A DNA stretch of 64,000 nt from JAFDYH01 sp049840875 (GCA_049840875.1 JASGJE010000002.1:434001-498000), one strand, 5' to 3'. Counted from the stretch's first letter, positions 44,101 through 52,293 are shown. Translations and numbers: made by a program. The notes: generated by a model from the sequence alone, not told the origin.

Positions 44101-44956
44101 CGCGGATTACCATGCTTACTGATGAAGTAGCGGCGCTACCGGTAGAACTGATCGTAACACCAGATACTTTTCCGGCCATCGAGTTCAACACATTTGTCTG
44201 ACTTACACGGTTCATGTCTTCACCTTTGATCGTTCCGACAGAATATCCAAGTGATTTTTTTGAACGTGTGATTCCAAGAGCAGTTACAACCACCTGCTCC
44301 AATTCTCTTGAGGATCCGGTGAGTACTACGCTAACTTGCGATAAACCGCCAACCGGAACTTCATTCGTTGTATAACCGACGTGGCTTATAACAAGTATTG
44401 CGTTCGGTCCCGCAACATTGATTGAAAATCTTCCTGCGTTGTTTGTCTTTGTAATGTTGTTTGTTCCTTTCTCAGTTATCGTTGCATCCGTTACAGGGCC
44501 GTTGGCATCAGTGACAACGCCACTAACAGGAAAATCCGTTACTTCAGTAACGGGTTCTGGTGCGTAAACTGTATTGATTACTCCGGCCTGTTTAATAATG
44601 TAAACGTTGTTTACTTTTTCAAACGTGAGGCCGGCGGGCGTTAATACTTTCTTTAGTACTGCTCCGGCATCTCCTTTTTCTTTTTCTTCTCCTTCGGAAT
44701 AAACTACCATCGTTTCTTTCAATGCGTCGGCCTGGTAGCTAAAGTAAAGACCGTAGGTCTTTTGCAGCTTCAACATCAGATCCTGAAGCGAAACAGCTTT
44801 TAGTTTTTCCTGGCTTTTTGCAGTTGTGTTTTTTTTCGCTGGCTGATTTGATGCGGCCACATCCTGCGCATGGGTGATGGAAACGCAAAGCAATACCGTA
44901 AATATTGCAAGCAACCATGCCGGATTTGGTTTAAACAAGGTCAATTTTCTTTTCAT
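41171..44956 (-). CDS. SusC-type TonB-dependent transporter with STN domain
   Basis: A 1261-residue transporter: signal peptide 1-30, STN (secretin and TonB N-terminal) domain about 55-122, CarboxypepD_reg-like domain about 145-210, plug about 225-350 ('VTALGITRSKKSLGYSVGTI', 'VSILKGPSAAALYGSRAGNG') and a large barrel ending 'PWTIPIGLKLNVRF'. The STN domain signals ligand binding to a FecR anti-sigma factor across the periplasm, and the FecR gene lies 18 bp upstream. Family knowledge therefore predicts that the incoming glycan induces its own locus. The pair with SusD (26 bp apart) forms the import gate. Confidence 0.95.
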   Translation of the reverse strand: MKRKLTLFKPNPAWLLAIFTVLLCVSITHAQDVAASNQPAKKNTTAKSQEKLKAVSLQDLMLKLQKTYGLYFSYQADALKETMVVYSEGEEKEKGDAGAVLKKVLTPAGLTFEKVNNVYIIKQAGVINTVYAPEPVTEVTDFPVSGVVTDANGPVTDATITEKGTNNITKTNNAGRFSINVAGPNAILVISHVGYTTNEVPVGGLSQVSVVLTGSSRELEQVVVTALGITRSKKSLGYSVGTIKGEDMNRVSQTNVLNSMAGKVSGVTISSTGSAATSSVSMVIRGMRSLNNDNQPLFVIDGVPVQNSMNNITSIGNGNDVDYGNAISDINPNDIESVSILKGPSAAALYGSRAGNGVVLITTKSGKKSKGIGVTFSSNTEFDKPYKYLPVNTDYSSGSRPYTEAYPGNDPLTNIGEMDTYRYGIPLNQGIKAIQWNSPMDANGNYIPTDMVGYPNNLKNFVQTGITSQNSLSIENATDKDNYRFSYSNTTNSGVIPKTDLQRHNLALNVEHKLNKDLRISTSLNYTRSSSTNVVAGNVGTNPLEDVIYLSPSVNINDLRNYWLQQGTQQKMPLAPGTDPSSSGIGDNPWFLINQVKNGFLRNRLFGNIRLDYQFSPHLSAFLRYSQDLLNEQRETKISKSYHGDRNGAYGIQKIYGSESNTDFLVSYKNKVSAFDVSASVGGNIQYSYGSNITNKSKNGSGIITPEFFNISNIAPTALDYSAGYSQYAVYSLYATASLGFKDMAYLDLTGRNDWSSTLPKSENSYFYPSVSLSLLINNIANLGDNISLFKIRGGWANVGKGTSPYNLLGTIGQGNFGGVTTMATSAALKNPTLKPEQAQSTEFGLDFNMFKNRLRFEGTIYQSDNRDQVLGISTPISSGYSSRQINAGLVRSKGIELSLGGTIIQNKDWQWDLSVNYTKNNSYIISLADGVPYFSFWQDGNSGSWTYAKGNVIPGAFHSDGSPVISDGKLGQLWDNTLATVTDKSSPYYNWPLLDADGFLQYVGNKAFNTKQAVGNYNPKLLMGMQTSVSYKRFTLTASLDMRLGGTFFSQTYRYLQSDAVMKRQENMGIPIPEANKNDIPAYLKSNPDKFIKFSGYEQFHVVGGPTAATGGFPYSDGTTTLNDGMFVPGVYQDDNGNYVENLGGPDTKYDYYADGVTNNWNFARMSMFDASYIKLRELTLSANLPQSWSNSLKLQGISFGIYTRNILLWTKAKAGIDPELAFQFQSGAQGNGSQFRNGIERFNVTPWTIPIGLKLNVRF

Positions 44957-44974
44957 GTCAGTGTAGTTAAGATT

Positions 44975-46021
44975 TTATTGAATAATCAATCGATTATTTG
45001 TTTGCTGTATGTCTATATGTAGTGTTCTGGATAAAATATGTACAAGTTCTTCGAGGGATGTTACTGGTATCACGGCTGTTGTTTGCAGTTTCTTGTGTTT
45101 TTCGATTTTAAAATCAACCGTTACTCCGTAATATTCATGAATGAGTTCGGCTATATCATTCAACTCTGTCTGGCGGAAATTCCATTTATGTTCCGTCCAT
45201 GCAGAGTATAAGCGTGTATCCGATGTTGTTTTTATTAGTTGTTGCTGAACCGTATCCAGTACTATTTTTTCGCCTGGCGCCATATACAATGCATCGCTGT
45301 TAAATTGTGGCCGGGTTATTTTTACTTTTCCACTTGCCAATACAACACCTGGCGCGGAAGAACGTGCATCGACATTGAACTGTGTGCCCAGTACGGTAAT
45401 ATCAATGGACTTTGCATGCACAATAAATTGCTTATGCTCTGTATGCTTCGTGATTCTGAAAAAAGCGTTTCCTTCAAGAAATACTTCACGGTCTGCATTT
45501 TTGAAAAAGTCGTTGTTGTATTTTAAAGACGAACCATTATTTAAAATAACAACCGAGCTATCCGGCAATGTTATTTCCCGAGTTTCACCATTATTTTCAA
45601 TAACAGTGTAGGAGTCTTTTGCCACATTGGTACGCGGCACCGGCTTCAAAAAAATATAGGCTGATATAATGGCTATTGCGAGCAACGAAGCAGCGCTGAA
45701 TAACCAGTAATATTTTTTTCCCGAACGAATTGACTTCACACTCCCTCCATCTTCCAATCCCAGTTGATTGAATATATTTTTTTTGAGCTCGGCTTTTTCT
45801 TCCGTTGTTAATGGAAATAGTGTAGCGCTATCGTCCGCTAATTGCTTTACCAATTGACGGGCCCGCGTAATCGTAGATTTGTCTGCAGAGTAAAGATTGA
45901 GATAAGATTGCCAGAAATCATCAACGTCAGCGTCTGGCGATAATACCCATTGCTGGAAATATTCATCGGCGGCAAACTGGTCTTCGTTAAATCCTTTGTA
46001 GTATGAATGATAGTGAATCAT
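44975..46021 (-). CDS. FecR-family anti-sigma factor
   Basis: A 348-residue inner-membrane protein. The N-terminal cytoplasmic domain (1-104) binds the sigma factor, a single membrane segment lies at about 105-126, the periplasmic FecR domain at about 145-245 ('YTVIENNGETREITLPDSS', 'VFLEGNAFFRI', 'VLGTQFNVDA') and the DUF4974 domain at about 275-345 contacts the STN domain of SusC. The order sigma, FecR, SusC is the standard Bacteroidota arrangement. It is 88 bp from the sigma gene and 18 bp from SusC. Confidence 0.95.
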   Translation of the reverse strand: MIHYHSYYKGFNEDQFAADEYFQQWVLSPDADVDDFWQSYLNLYSADKSTITRARQLVKQLADDSATLFPLTTEEKAELKKNIFNQLGLEDGGSVKSIRSGKKYYWLFSAASLLAIAIISAYIFLKPVPRTNVAKDSYTVIENNGETREITLPDSSVVILNNGSSLKYNNDFFKNADREVFLEGNAFFRITKHTEHKQFIVHAKSIDITVLGTQFNVDARSSAPGVVLASGKVKITRPQFNSDALYMAPGEKIVLDTVQQQLIKTTSDTRLYSAWTEHKWNFRQTELNDIAELIHEYYGVTVDFKIEKHKKLQTTAVIPVTSLEELVHILSRTLHIDIQQTNNRLIIQ

Positions 46022-46109
46022 CTATACTTTAGAGAATTTATCAAACAGTGAATACTCAAAAGCAAAAAGAAATTTTTACCGGAAGAGCCGTTGCATATCT
46101 TCCATAACA

Positions 46110-46697
46110 TCAAAGGAATAGTGCAGAAAGGAAAGCAATTGCAATAGTCAGAAGCTGACTTCTCAGGCGATGTATTGTACGAAAGGCAAGGTTATTTACA
46201 GATTGATAATTCATACAGAGTTTATCGGCGATCTGTTCATAGCTGAGGCCTTCATTGAAGCGAAGTTCGAGTACTTGTTTTTGCCGGTTGGTAAGGTTAG
46301 ATAGAGCAGCTTTCAGGCGTGATTTTGTCTCTTTATCAGTATCGGCCGCTACAATCATTTCTTCCATTGTTTCTTCTGGTGAAATCAACGTGTCGGTCAC
46401 TTCATGGGTGCTATACTGACTTTCTTTTTTCAGTTTTTTAAGAATAATACTACGCATTACTTTTACGAGATAACTCTGCGTATGCATCACATCTCCCAAA
46501 GTATTCCTGTAATTCCATATTTCGATAAAGACTTCCTGTAACGCATCTTTCGCCAGTTCGCGGTCAGTGGTCATTCGCAGCGCTGCGTTAAAAATTTTAT
46601 CGGCATAAGCTTCATATAAGTTTCCTAATGCCTGCGGATCGCCTTTTTTCAAACGGGCCCAATAGGAAGAGTCGATATGCGTTGTTTTGGCGGTCAT
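46110..46697 (-). CDS. ECF RNA polymerase sigma factor
   Basis: A 195-residue sigma-70 family protein with region 2 (about 18-90, 'ELAKDALQEVFIEIWNYR') and region 4 (about 130-182, 'LTNRQKQVLELRFNEGLSYE' then 'QIADKLCMNYQSVNNLAFRTIHR'). The linker is short, as in ECF types. The C terminus is hydrophobic ('LLTIAIAFLSALFL'), a tail seen in many FecR-linked Bacteroidota sigma factors. It should activate the SusC/SusD locus when released by FecR. A possible -7 element (TAAATTTG on the minus strand, 46702-46709) lies so close that the mRNA would be nearly leaderless. Confidence 0.95.
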   Translation of the reverse strand: MTAKTTHIDSSYWARLKKGDPQALGNLYEAYADKIFNAALRMTTDRELAKDALQEVFIEIWNYRNTLGDVMHTQSYLVKVMRSIILKKLKKESQYSTHEVTDTLISPEETMEEMIVAADTDKETKSRLKAALSNLTNRQKQVLELRFNEGLSYEQIADKLCMNYQSVNNLAFRTIHRLRSQLLTIAIAFLSALFL

Positions 46698-47193
46698 GAG
46701 TCAAATTTATTAAAGCAGTCTTCAACAAAAGGTAACGTAACATACTTAATGTAAACTTAATTCAGTCTGAATAGGGTAATAAGCTTTGTTTCCGATTTGT
46801 TGGGATGAAACGTTTGCGGGAAAATCAGAATTTACGATCCGATCATGCTTAAGTTTATTCTGTGAGGCCTTAAAAGTCGTTGCTGGTGGCTCTGATTTTT
46901 GCAATCGTTCTCTTACGAGCCTCAATCTCGTAAAAAAAATGCAATCAGCCTATGCCGTACCATGCTGCTTTTGTGTAAAACTGATTATTATCATCCTTTT
47001 TTTGAGTAAATGTTCAGATAATGTTGTCACTTTAATCAGAACGTAAAGGCTGAGTACCCACTACAATTAAATGTATCATCAGGACAGTATGATTTTGATG
47101 ATGCAATCTCTATTGGGTGCTTTGTCGTCCAAGTCATTATCTTTAATATTGGCAAAAGCGAATCATACATCCATCAACATAAAGTAACTGTTC
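46698..47193. other. Divergent intergenic region between sigma and catabolic cluster
   Basis: About 500 bp with no supported gene. An 86-codon frame here lacks a good start and family features. On the right side a candidate promoter is visible: TTTG at 47121-47124 and TAATATTG at 47144-47151, 19 bp apart, about 43 bp before the first cluster gene. On the left, a TAAATTTG on the minus strand is at 46702-46709. No operator-like dyad is convincing. Confidence 0.45.
47121..47151 (+). promoter_or_regulatory. Candidate promoter of the catabolic cluster
   Basis: TTTG (47121-47124) and TAATATTG (47144-47151) with a 19-bp spacer; the -7 element differs from TAnnTTTG at one position. It would start transcription near 47158, upstream of the decarboxylase gene at 47194. 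Confidence 0.45.
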
Positions 47194-47898
47194 ATGAAAC
47201 CTATTGTTCAGATATCACTCGATCTTACAAATATTGATGAAGCATTGGAAACGGCGGCGATGGCCATGCGTGCAGGCGTCGACTGGCTAGAGGCAGGAAC
47301 ACCATTGATACTGGCAGAAGGATTGCATGGCGTCAAAAAACTCAGGGAAGCTTTTCCAGGCGTACCGATTGTTGCAGATCTTAAAACCATGGATGGCGGT
47401 TATCTCGAAGCGGAGATGATGGCAAAGGCTGGTGCAACGCATGTTGTTGTGATGGCAAGGGCGCACGAAGAAACGATTAAGTGCGTGGCAAAAGCCGGAA
47501 AAGACTTTGGCGCTAAAGTGATGGGTGATAATCTCGGTTGTGAAGACATGGTGGCGGCGGCGAAATGGTTGGAAGACCTCGGTTGCGATTATGTCGTGCA
47601 TCACATTGGCTACGATGAACGCAGAGGTATCGCTGCACAAGGCAGACGGATGCCAAGTCCATTAGATCAGTTAAAAGAAGTAGTAAACGCGGTTAATATT
47701 CCTGTACAAGCCGTTGGTGGTTTATCATTGGAGCAAGCAATTGAATGCCCTTTATATGGAGCGCCATTGGTAGTATTAGGAGCGCCATTAACCATCGATG
47801 CCGACGCATTTAAAACAGCCGATGGAAATCTGGAAGAATCATTGCGTTTGATTTGTAAAAAGATTCATAGCTATGGTGATGTGAAGAAGGTAAGTTAA
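47194..47898 (+). CDS. KGPDC/hexulose-phosphate synthase-type decarboxylase or aldolase
   Basis: A 234-residue member of the orotidine-phosphate-decarboxylase suprafamily. The active-site residues Glu33, Asp62, Lys64 and Asp67 ('WLEAG' and 'ADLKTMDGG') match the positions of 3-keto-L-gulonate-6-phosphate decarboxylase (UlaD), with His136 following. The later 'HHIGYDERRG' looks more like the His-x-Gly-x-Asp-x motif of hexulose-6-phosphate synthase. Either decarboxylation of a 3-keto-sugar-acid phosphate or an aldol reaction with formaldehyde is possible. No phosphohexuloisomerase gene accompanies it, which favours the decarboxylase role. It is the first gene of a plus-strand cluster of sugar-acid-type enzymes. 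Confidence 0.82.
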   Translation: MKPIVQISLDLTNIDEALETAAMAMRAGVDWLEAGTPLILAEGLHGVKKLREAFPGVPIVADLKTMDGGYLEAEMMAKAGATHVVVMARAHEETIKCVAKAGKDFGAKVMGDNLGCEDMVAAAKWLEDLGCDYVVHHIGYDERRGIAAQGRRMPSPLDQLKEVVNAVNIPVQAVGGLSLEQAIECPLYGAPLVVLGAPLTIDADAFKTADGNLEESLRLICKKIHSYGDVKKVS

Positions 47899-48001
47899 AC
47901 GAAAGTTAGATGGTTGAATTGTTTGATTGTTACGTAGCTGAAATATGTGCAGCAATCAAACCATAGAACAATACAACAATATTAAAATCTGTTTTTGAAT
48001 T

Positions 48002-49030
48002 ATGATAAAATCAGCAGCAGTTGTAAACTATGCACCGGAAAAAGGATCGGTGGAGATAAGAGAAATTGAAAAACCAGTTATTGGTGAAGAAGATGTATTA
48101 CTTGAAGTAGCGAATGTCGGCGTTTGTGGTAGTGATCTGCATCAATGGACGGCCGACCACAGCTGGCCGGTAAATTATCCTGTGGTATTAGGACATGAAT
48201 TTGGCGGTCGTATAGCGGAATTGGGTAGTCGCGTAAAAAATTGGAAAGAGGGCGAACGTGTTGTTAGTGAAACAGCGGCGATCATTAACCCAAACAGCCC
48301 CATGACAAAAGCGGGTTTATATAATCTCGATCCGGATAGAAAAGGTTTCGGCTATGGAGTAAACGGCGCAATGACAAAATATGTAAAGGTACCGGCCCGT
48401 TGTCTTCATCATGTTCCTGATGAATTGCCATTTGAACAAGCCTGCCTTACCGAGCCATGTTGTGTAGCATACAATGCAGTTGTTGAAAATTCGAGAATAA
48501 AACCAGGCGACAGTGTAATTGTTTTAGGCCCTGGTACGATTGGTATTCTTTGTGCGGCTATGGCGAAACTTTGTGGCGCAGACGTAGCGATAGTTGGATT
48601 GGAAGCCGATATGCAGCGGTTGAATATTGCCAAGCAATACGGATGCGATGTAATAGTGGGTGATGCAACGGCGTGGGCTAAACGAAAAGACGGATTAGGC
48701 GCTGACTTTATCATTGATGCGGCCGGTGCAAGCATTACATTGAAGATTGCATTGCAACTGGTTCGTCCCAATGGCCATATCAGCAAAGTCGGTTGGGGGC
48801 CGCAGCCAATGAATTTTTCATTGGATCCGTTGGTACAAAAGAATGTTACACTGCAAGGCAGCTTTAGTCATAACTGGCCCATTTGGGAAAAAGTAATATC
48901 TCTACTGGCAAGTGGAAAATTAGATGTAAAGCCAATTATCGGCGGAGTATGGCCCGTAACCGAATGGCACGAAGCATTTGAAAAAATGCACAAGGGAGAT
49001 GTGGTGAAGAGTGTGTTGAAGCCTGTGTGA
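48002..49030 (+). CDS. Zinc-type medium-chain alcohol dehydrogenase
   Basis: A 342-residue MDR dehydrogenase, sorbitol/threonine-dehydrogenase-like. Catalytic-zinc residues are Cys42 ('GVCGSDLHQW'), His65-Glu66 ('GHEFGG') and Glu151 ('TEPCC'). The Rossmann motif GPGTIG is at 175-180. The structural-zinc loop with four cysteines is absent: 'SETAAIINPNSPMTKAG' stands in its place. It oxidises a polyol or sugar using NAD(P). It lies 103 bp after the decarboxylase gene. Related enzymes act in inositol and sugar-acid pathways; the exact substrate is unknown. Confidence 0.9.
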   Translation: MIKSAAVVNYAPEKGSVEIREIEKPVIGEEDVLLEVANVGVCGSDLHQWTADHSWPVNYPVVLGHEFGGRIAELGSRVKNWKEGERVVSETAAIINPNSPMTKAGLYNLDPDRKGFGYGVNGAMTKYVKVPARCLHHVPDELPFEQACLTEPCCVAYNAVVENSRIKPGDSVIVLGPGTIGILCAAMAKLCGADVAIVGLEADMQRLNIAKQYGCDVIVGDATAWAKRKDGLGADFIIDAAGASITLKIALQLVRPNGHISKVGWGPQPMNFSLDPLVQKNVTLQGSFSHNWPIWEKVISLLASGKLDVKPIIGGVWPVTEWHEAFEKMHKGDVVKSVLKPV

Positions 49031-49040
49031 GAGAGAAATT

Positions 49041-49066
49041 AAAAAGTCAAAATTCAAAAGTAAAAA
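49041..49066. repeat. Intergenic repeat, copy 1
   Basis: AAAAAGTCAAAATTCAAAAG followed by TAAAAA directly after the dehydrogenase gene. A near-identical copy is at 50883-50909, also straight after a gene of this cluster. The rest of the gap (to 49171) is AT-rich and has a partial inverted copy (T-rich) at about 49110-49138, so a long weak stem is possible. Confidence 0.5.
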
Positions 49067-49171
49067 TCGAAGAGGGTGCAAAATGTAGAGTCTTTGCAAA
49101 TACACAGTTTTTACTTTTTATTTTTTAATTTTTACTTCTGCTTTCAAAAAAATACTTCTTAAAAAACCATC

Positions 49172-49972
49172 ATGCGTTTACAAAATAAAATAATCATCAT
49201 TACTGGTAGTACGACGGGCATCGGTAAAGCAATTGCAAAACGATGTGTTGCTGAAGGAGCGAAAGTTGTATTGCATGGTCTTGAACAGGATTGGGGTAAT
49301 GATGTATTGAAGGAATTGGAAGAAGAAAATGCTGTATTGCATATCGAAGATATTGGTGCAGACGGAGCAACAGAACGGTTGGTGGATCTTGCCATTAAAA
49401 CATACGGAAGATTAGATGCAGTGGTAAATAATGCAGCAATCGTTGCTTCTTCCAATATTCATACTACTGATAAAGAATTTCTACGTCGCCTCCTTGAAAT
49501 AAATACGATTGCACCTTATTCATTAATTAAAGCAGCGCTTCCGTATTTATCTCAGCAACATGGCTGCGTACTGAATATTGGTTCCGTAAATGCATATAGT
49601 GGCGAACCTAATTTATTTGCATATAGTGTGAGCAAAGGAGCATTGATGACGATGACGAGAAATCTTGGCGATACTCTATTCCGGGAGAATCATGTCCGTG
49701 TCAATCAAATAAATCCGGGATGGGTGTTGACTGAAACGGAAAAGCAACGAAAGAAAGATCATGGATTGGCAGAAGATTGGTATAAGGATTTGCCTTCTGT
49801 GTATGCACCCGCAGGACGAATATTATGGCCTGCAGAGATCGCAGCCGCAGCCGTTTACTGGCTGGCTGATGAAAGTGGTCCTATCAGCGGGCAGGTGGTA
49901 GATATCGAACAACATCCTTTTATTGGCCGCAACCCTCCGAAAGATTCTTCTACGATTAAAACTTCAAAATAA
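49172..49972 (+). CDS. Short-chain dehydrogenase/reductase (SDR)
   Basis: A 266-residue classical SDR. The nucleotide-binding motif 'TGSTTGIGKA' is at 11-20, NNAA at 86-89, and the catalytic Ser138, Tyr151 and Lys155 ('NIGSVN', 'YSVSK') are all present. It is an NAD(P)-dependent oxidoreductase in the cytoplasm. It sits between the zinc dehydrogenase and the TIM-barrel isomerase (16 bp apart), suggesting a step that interconverts a keto and hydroxy group of the same sugar. The substrate cannot be predicted. Confidence 0.92.
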   Translation: MRLQNKIIIITGSTTGIGKAIAKRCVAEGAKVVLHGLEQDWGNDVLKELEEENAVLHIEDIGADGATERLVDLAIKTYGRLDAVVNNAAIVASSNIHTTDKEFLRRLLEINTIAPYSLIKAALPYLSQQHGCVLNIGSVNAYSGEPNLFAYSVSKGALMTMTRNLGDTLFRENHVRVNQINPGWVLTETEKQRKKDHGLAEDWYKDLPSVYAPAGRILWPAEIAAAAVYWLADESGPISGQVVDIEQHPFIGRNPPKDSSTIKTSK

Positions 49973-49987
49973 CTAACGGTAACACTT

Positions 49988-50884
49988 ATGCCAAAATTAG
50001 CAGCATTTCCCAAGGCATTTATGCAGGCTCTTTGTAAGGACGGAACAATGAAAGTAAAAGAGTGGATTGATTTAGCGTCTGCATTGGATATTGATGGTCT
50101 TGAGTGGTATGCCGGTTTTCTTGAAATGAGCGATAAAAACAACTGGCCGCTCTTTCGCAAAATGGTAAACGACAAAGGGAAAACAATTCCGATGATGTGT
50201 TGTTCTCCTGATTTTACACATCCTGATAAATCGTTCCGCGATAAAGAAGTTGTCAAACAAAAAGAATGGATTGATATGACATGGACGCTCGGTGGTTCTT
50301 ACTGCCGTGTACTGTCCGGACAGCGCAGACCGGAGTTATCCGTCGATGAAGGAGTGAAGCTTGCCGCAGATTGTATTTATGAATGTCTTCCCTATGCGCA
50401 GGAAAGAAATATTACATTGATTTTAGAGAATCATTATAAAGATGATTTCTGGCAATACCCTGAGTTTGCCCAGAAGATGGATGTCTTTTGCAAACTTGTC
50501 GATAGTATTCATCATCCGAATTTCGGAGTGAATTATGATCCGAGCAATACTTATCTCGCCGGCGAAGATCCGATTGAGTTATTATTGAAAGTTTCAAACC
50601 GCGTGGTTACCATGCACGCAAGTGACCGGTATTTAAAAGAAGGTACGATAGAAGATCTGCGTAAAGAAGAAGGCGGAGCAGCGGGCTATGCGAAACGATT
50701 AAGTCATGGTGAAATAGGAAAGGGTTTAAATGATTACGATGCTATTTTTACAGAATTGAAAAGAGTCGGCTTTGATAGCTGGATCAGTATTGAGGATGGT
50801 GTAGATGGAATGGATCAACTGGAAAGAAGTGTAAGTTTCTTAAGAAGAAAGATGAAACAGTATTGGGGCAAGGAGGACAAGTAA
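49988..50884 (+). CDS. Sugar phosphate isomerase/epimerase (xylose-isomerase-like TIM barrel)
   Basis: A 298-residue AP-endonuclease-2-fold protein. The likely metal ligands are Glu147 ('LILENHY'), Asp184 ('NYDPSN'), His210 ('TMHASD') and Glu269 ('SIEDG'), the four-ligand set of sugar epimerases, inosose dehydratases and hydroxypyruvate isomerases. It is 16 bp after the SDR gene. It may isomerise or dehydrate a keto sugar made by the neighbouring dehydrogenases. No signal peptide, so cytoplasmic. Confidence 0.88.
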   Translation: MPKLAAFPKAFMQALCKDGTMKVKEWIDLASALDIDGLEWYAGFLEMSDKNNWPLFRKMVNDKGKTIPMMCCSPDFTHPDKSFRDKEVVKQKEWIDMTWTLGGSYCRVLSGQRRPELSVDEGVKLAADCIYECLPYAQERNITLILENHYKDDFWQYPEFAQKMDVFCKLVDSIHHPNFGVNYDPSNTYLAGEDPIELLLKVSNRVVTMHASDRYLKEGTIEDLRKEEGGAAGYAKRLSHGEIGKGLNDYDAIFTELKRVGFDSWISIEDGVDGMDQLERSVSFLRRKMKQYWGKEDK

Positions 50885-50909
50885 AAAGTCAAAATTTAAA
50901 AGCAAAAAA
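50883..50909. repeat. Intergenic repeat, copy 2
   Basis: AAAAAGTCAAAATTTAAAAG followed by CAAAAAA directly after the isomerase gene. It differs from the 49041 copy at a few positions only, indicating a small repeat family or repeated transcript tails. Confidence 0.45.
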
Positions 50910-50923
50910 GCGAACAGCCGAAA

Positions 50924-52189
50924 ATGAAAAGTAACAGACAACCATTTCTTGTTGCACTTGTATTCCTGATATTCTTTGTCATTTCATTTTTGACCAACAT
51001 CCTCGGGCCATTGGTACCCGATATTATTGACAGTTTTCACCTGAGCCTTGGTTTAGCAGGCTTTCTGCCATTCTCATTTTTTGTTGCCTATGGTATCATG
51101 TCAATCCCTGCCGGTATTCTAACCGAACGATATGGAGAAAAATTCGTGCTGATACTTTCATTTTTATTAGCGCTGGTGGGTGCAGTTACATTTGTATTTT
51201 TTACAAGTTTTGGTGTTGCTTTGTTCTCCCTGTTTATTATCGGCTTGGGAATGGCGATGCTGCAGGTAGTCATCAATCCATTGTTGCGCACTGCAGGTGG
51301 TGAAGAGCATTTTGCATTTAATTCTGTTTTGGCACAGGTATTTTTTGGCTTAGCCTCTTCTATTAGCCCATATCTGTATAGTTATCTTGTTCAGCATATA
51401 CATACCGCTGACAGCAATTTGCTATTAAATACCCTAAATAAAGTAGTGCCAACTGACCTAAAATGGGTCTCTCTCTATTGGATATTCGCAGTGGTGGTCG
51501 TGTTGATGGTTGTAGTTATTGCAATGATACGATTTCCCAAAGTCGAATTGCAGGAAGACGAAAAGATTGGAACGATGGCGAATTTCAGGGAGTTGCTGAA
51601 AAATAAATTTACATGGCTTTATTTTTTAGGCACGTTTACATACGTTGGCACAGAGCAAGGCATTTCCAATTGGATATCGAAATTCCTCCAGTTGTATCAC
51701 AATAAAAGTCCTGAAACCGTAGGAGCATCTGCTGTTGCATGGTTTTGGGGATTGATGACACTCGGTTGCCTATTAGGCCTTGCCTTATTGAAGTTGTTTG
51801 ACAGCCGGAAAATTTTAATGGTATTTACTGCCGGTGCAATGGTCAGTCTTACACTTGGATTGATGGGTTCAGCATCAGTGGCAATAATTGCATTCCCAAT
51901 ATGCGGCTTCTTCGCATCAGTTATGTGGTCAATTGTTATATCGCTTGGTTTGAATTCTGTTGCAAACAATCACGGTACACTCGCGGGTATATTATGTACT
52001 GGTATAGTTGGCGGCGCTGTGGTGCCATTGGTAATTGGCACTCTTTCTGATGTTATCGGGCTAAAGGCCGCTATGCTGTTGATCTATCTTACCCTTGGCT
52101 ATCTTTTCAGCATGGGAATTTGGGCAAAACCATTAGTTAATAACGCTGTTACAAAAAAATCTCTTTTCGATATTTTTAAATCAAGTTGA
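50924..52189 (+). CDS. FHS-family sugar permease (MFS, FucP-like)
   Basis: A 421-residue 12-TM transporter. 'SIPAGILTERYGEKFVLI' is the loop-2 signature of the fucose-galactose-glucose:H+ symporter type, and 'AYGIMSIPAG' is typical of FucP relatives. A duplicated six-helix layout is visible with a central loop about 200-220. It imports a sugar or sugar acid with protons across the inner membrane. Being inside the cluster, 39 bp after the isomerase gene, it likely supplies the pathway substrate. Confidence 0.92.
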   Translation: MKSNRQPFLVALVFLIFFVISFLTNILGPLVPDIIDSFHLSLGLAGFLPFSFFVAYGIMSIPAGILTERYGEKFVLILSFLLALVGAVTFVFFTSFGVALFSLFIIGLGMAMLQVVINPLLRTAGGEEHFAFNSVLAQVFFGLASSISPYLYSYLVQHIHTADSNLLLNTLNKVVPTDLKWVSLYWIFAVVVVLMVVVIAMIRFPKVELQEDEKIGTMANFRELLKNKFTWLYFLGTFTYVGTEQGISNWISKFLQLYHNKSPETVGASAVAWFWGLMTLGCLLGLALLKLFDSRKILMVFTAGAMVSLTLGLMGSASVAIIAFPICGFFASVMWSIVISLGLNSVANNHGTLAGILCTGIVGGAVVPLVIGTLSDVIGLKAAMLLIYLTLGYLFSMGIWAKPLVNNAVTKKSLFDIFKSS

Positions 52190-52218
52190 GATTCTGAATG
52201 ATGAAAATGTAACGCATA

Positions 52219-52260
52219 TCTCCGTGTATCTTCGTGCCATTATGTCTCCGTGGTAAATTT
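52219..52260. repeat. Dispersed 'clock' repeat of CTCCGTG type
   Basis: TCTCCGTGTATCTTCGTGCC at 52219-52238 followed by TCTCCGTGGTAAAT (52246-52259), that is three short units built on CTCCGTG/CTTCGTG. Such elements are scattered in intergenic DNA of many Bacteroidota and are usually not functional genes. It lies between the permease and kinase genes. Confidence 0.5.
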
Positions 52261-52293
52261 ATTTTTTTAACGATTCTATTCTTCTAATTGTAA

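Noticed and set aside
46786..47046. Possible 86-residue gene in the gap upstream of the catabolic cluster
   Set aside because: No good start, unusual residue composition, no domain, and it ends just ahead of the predicted promoter.
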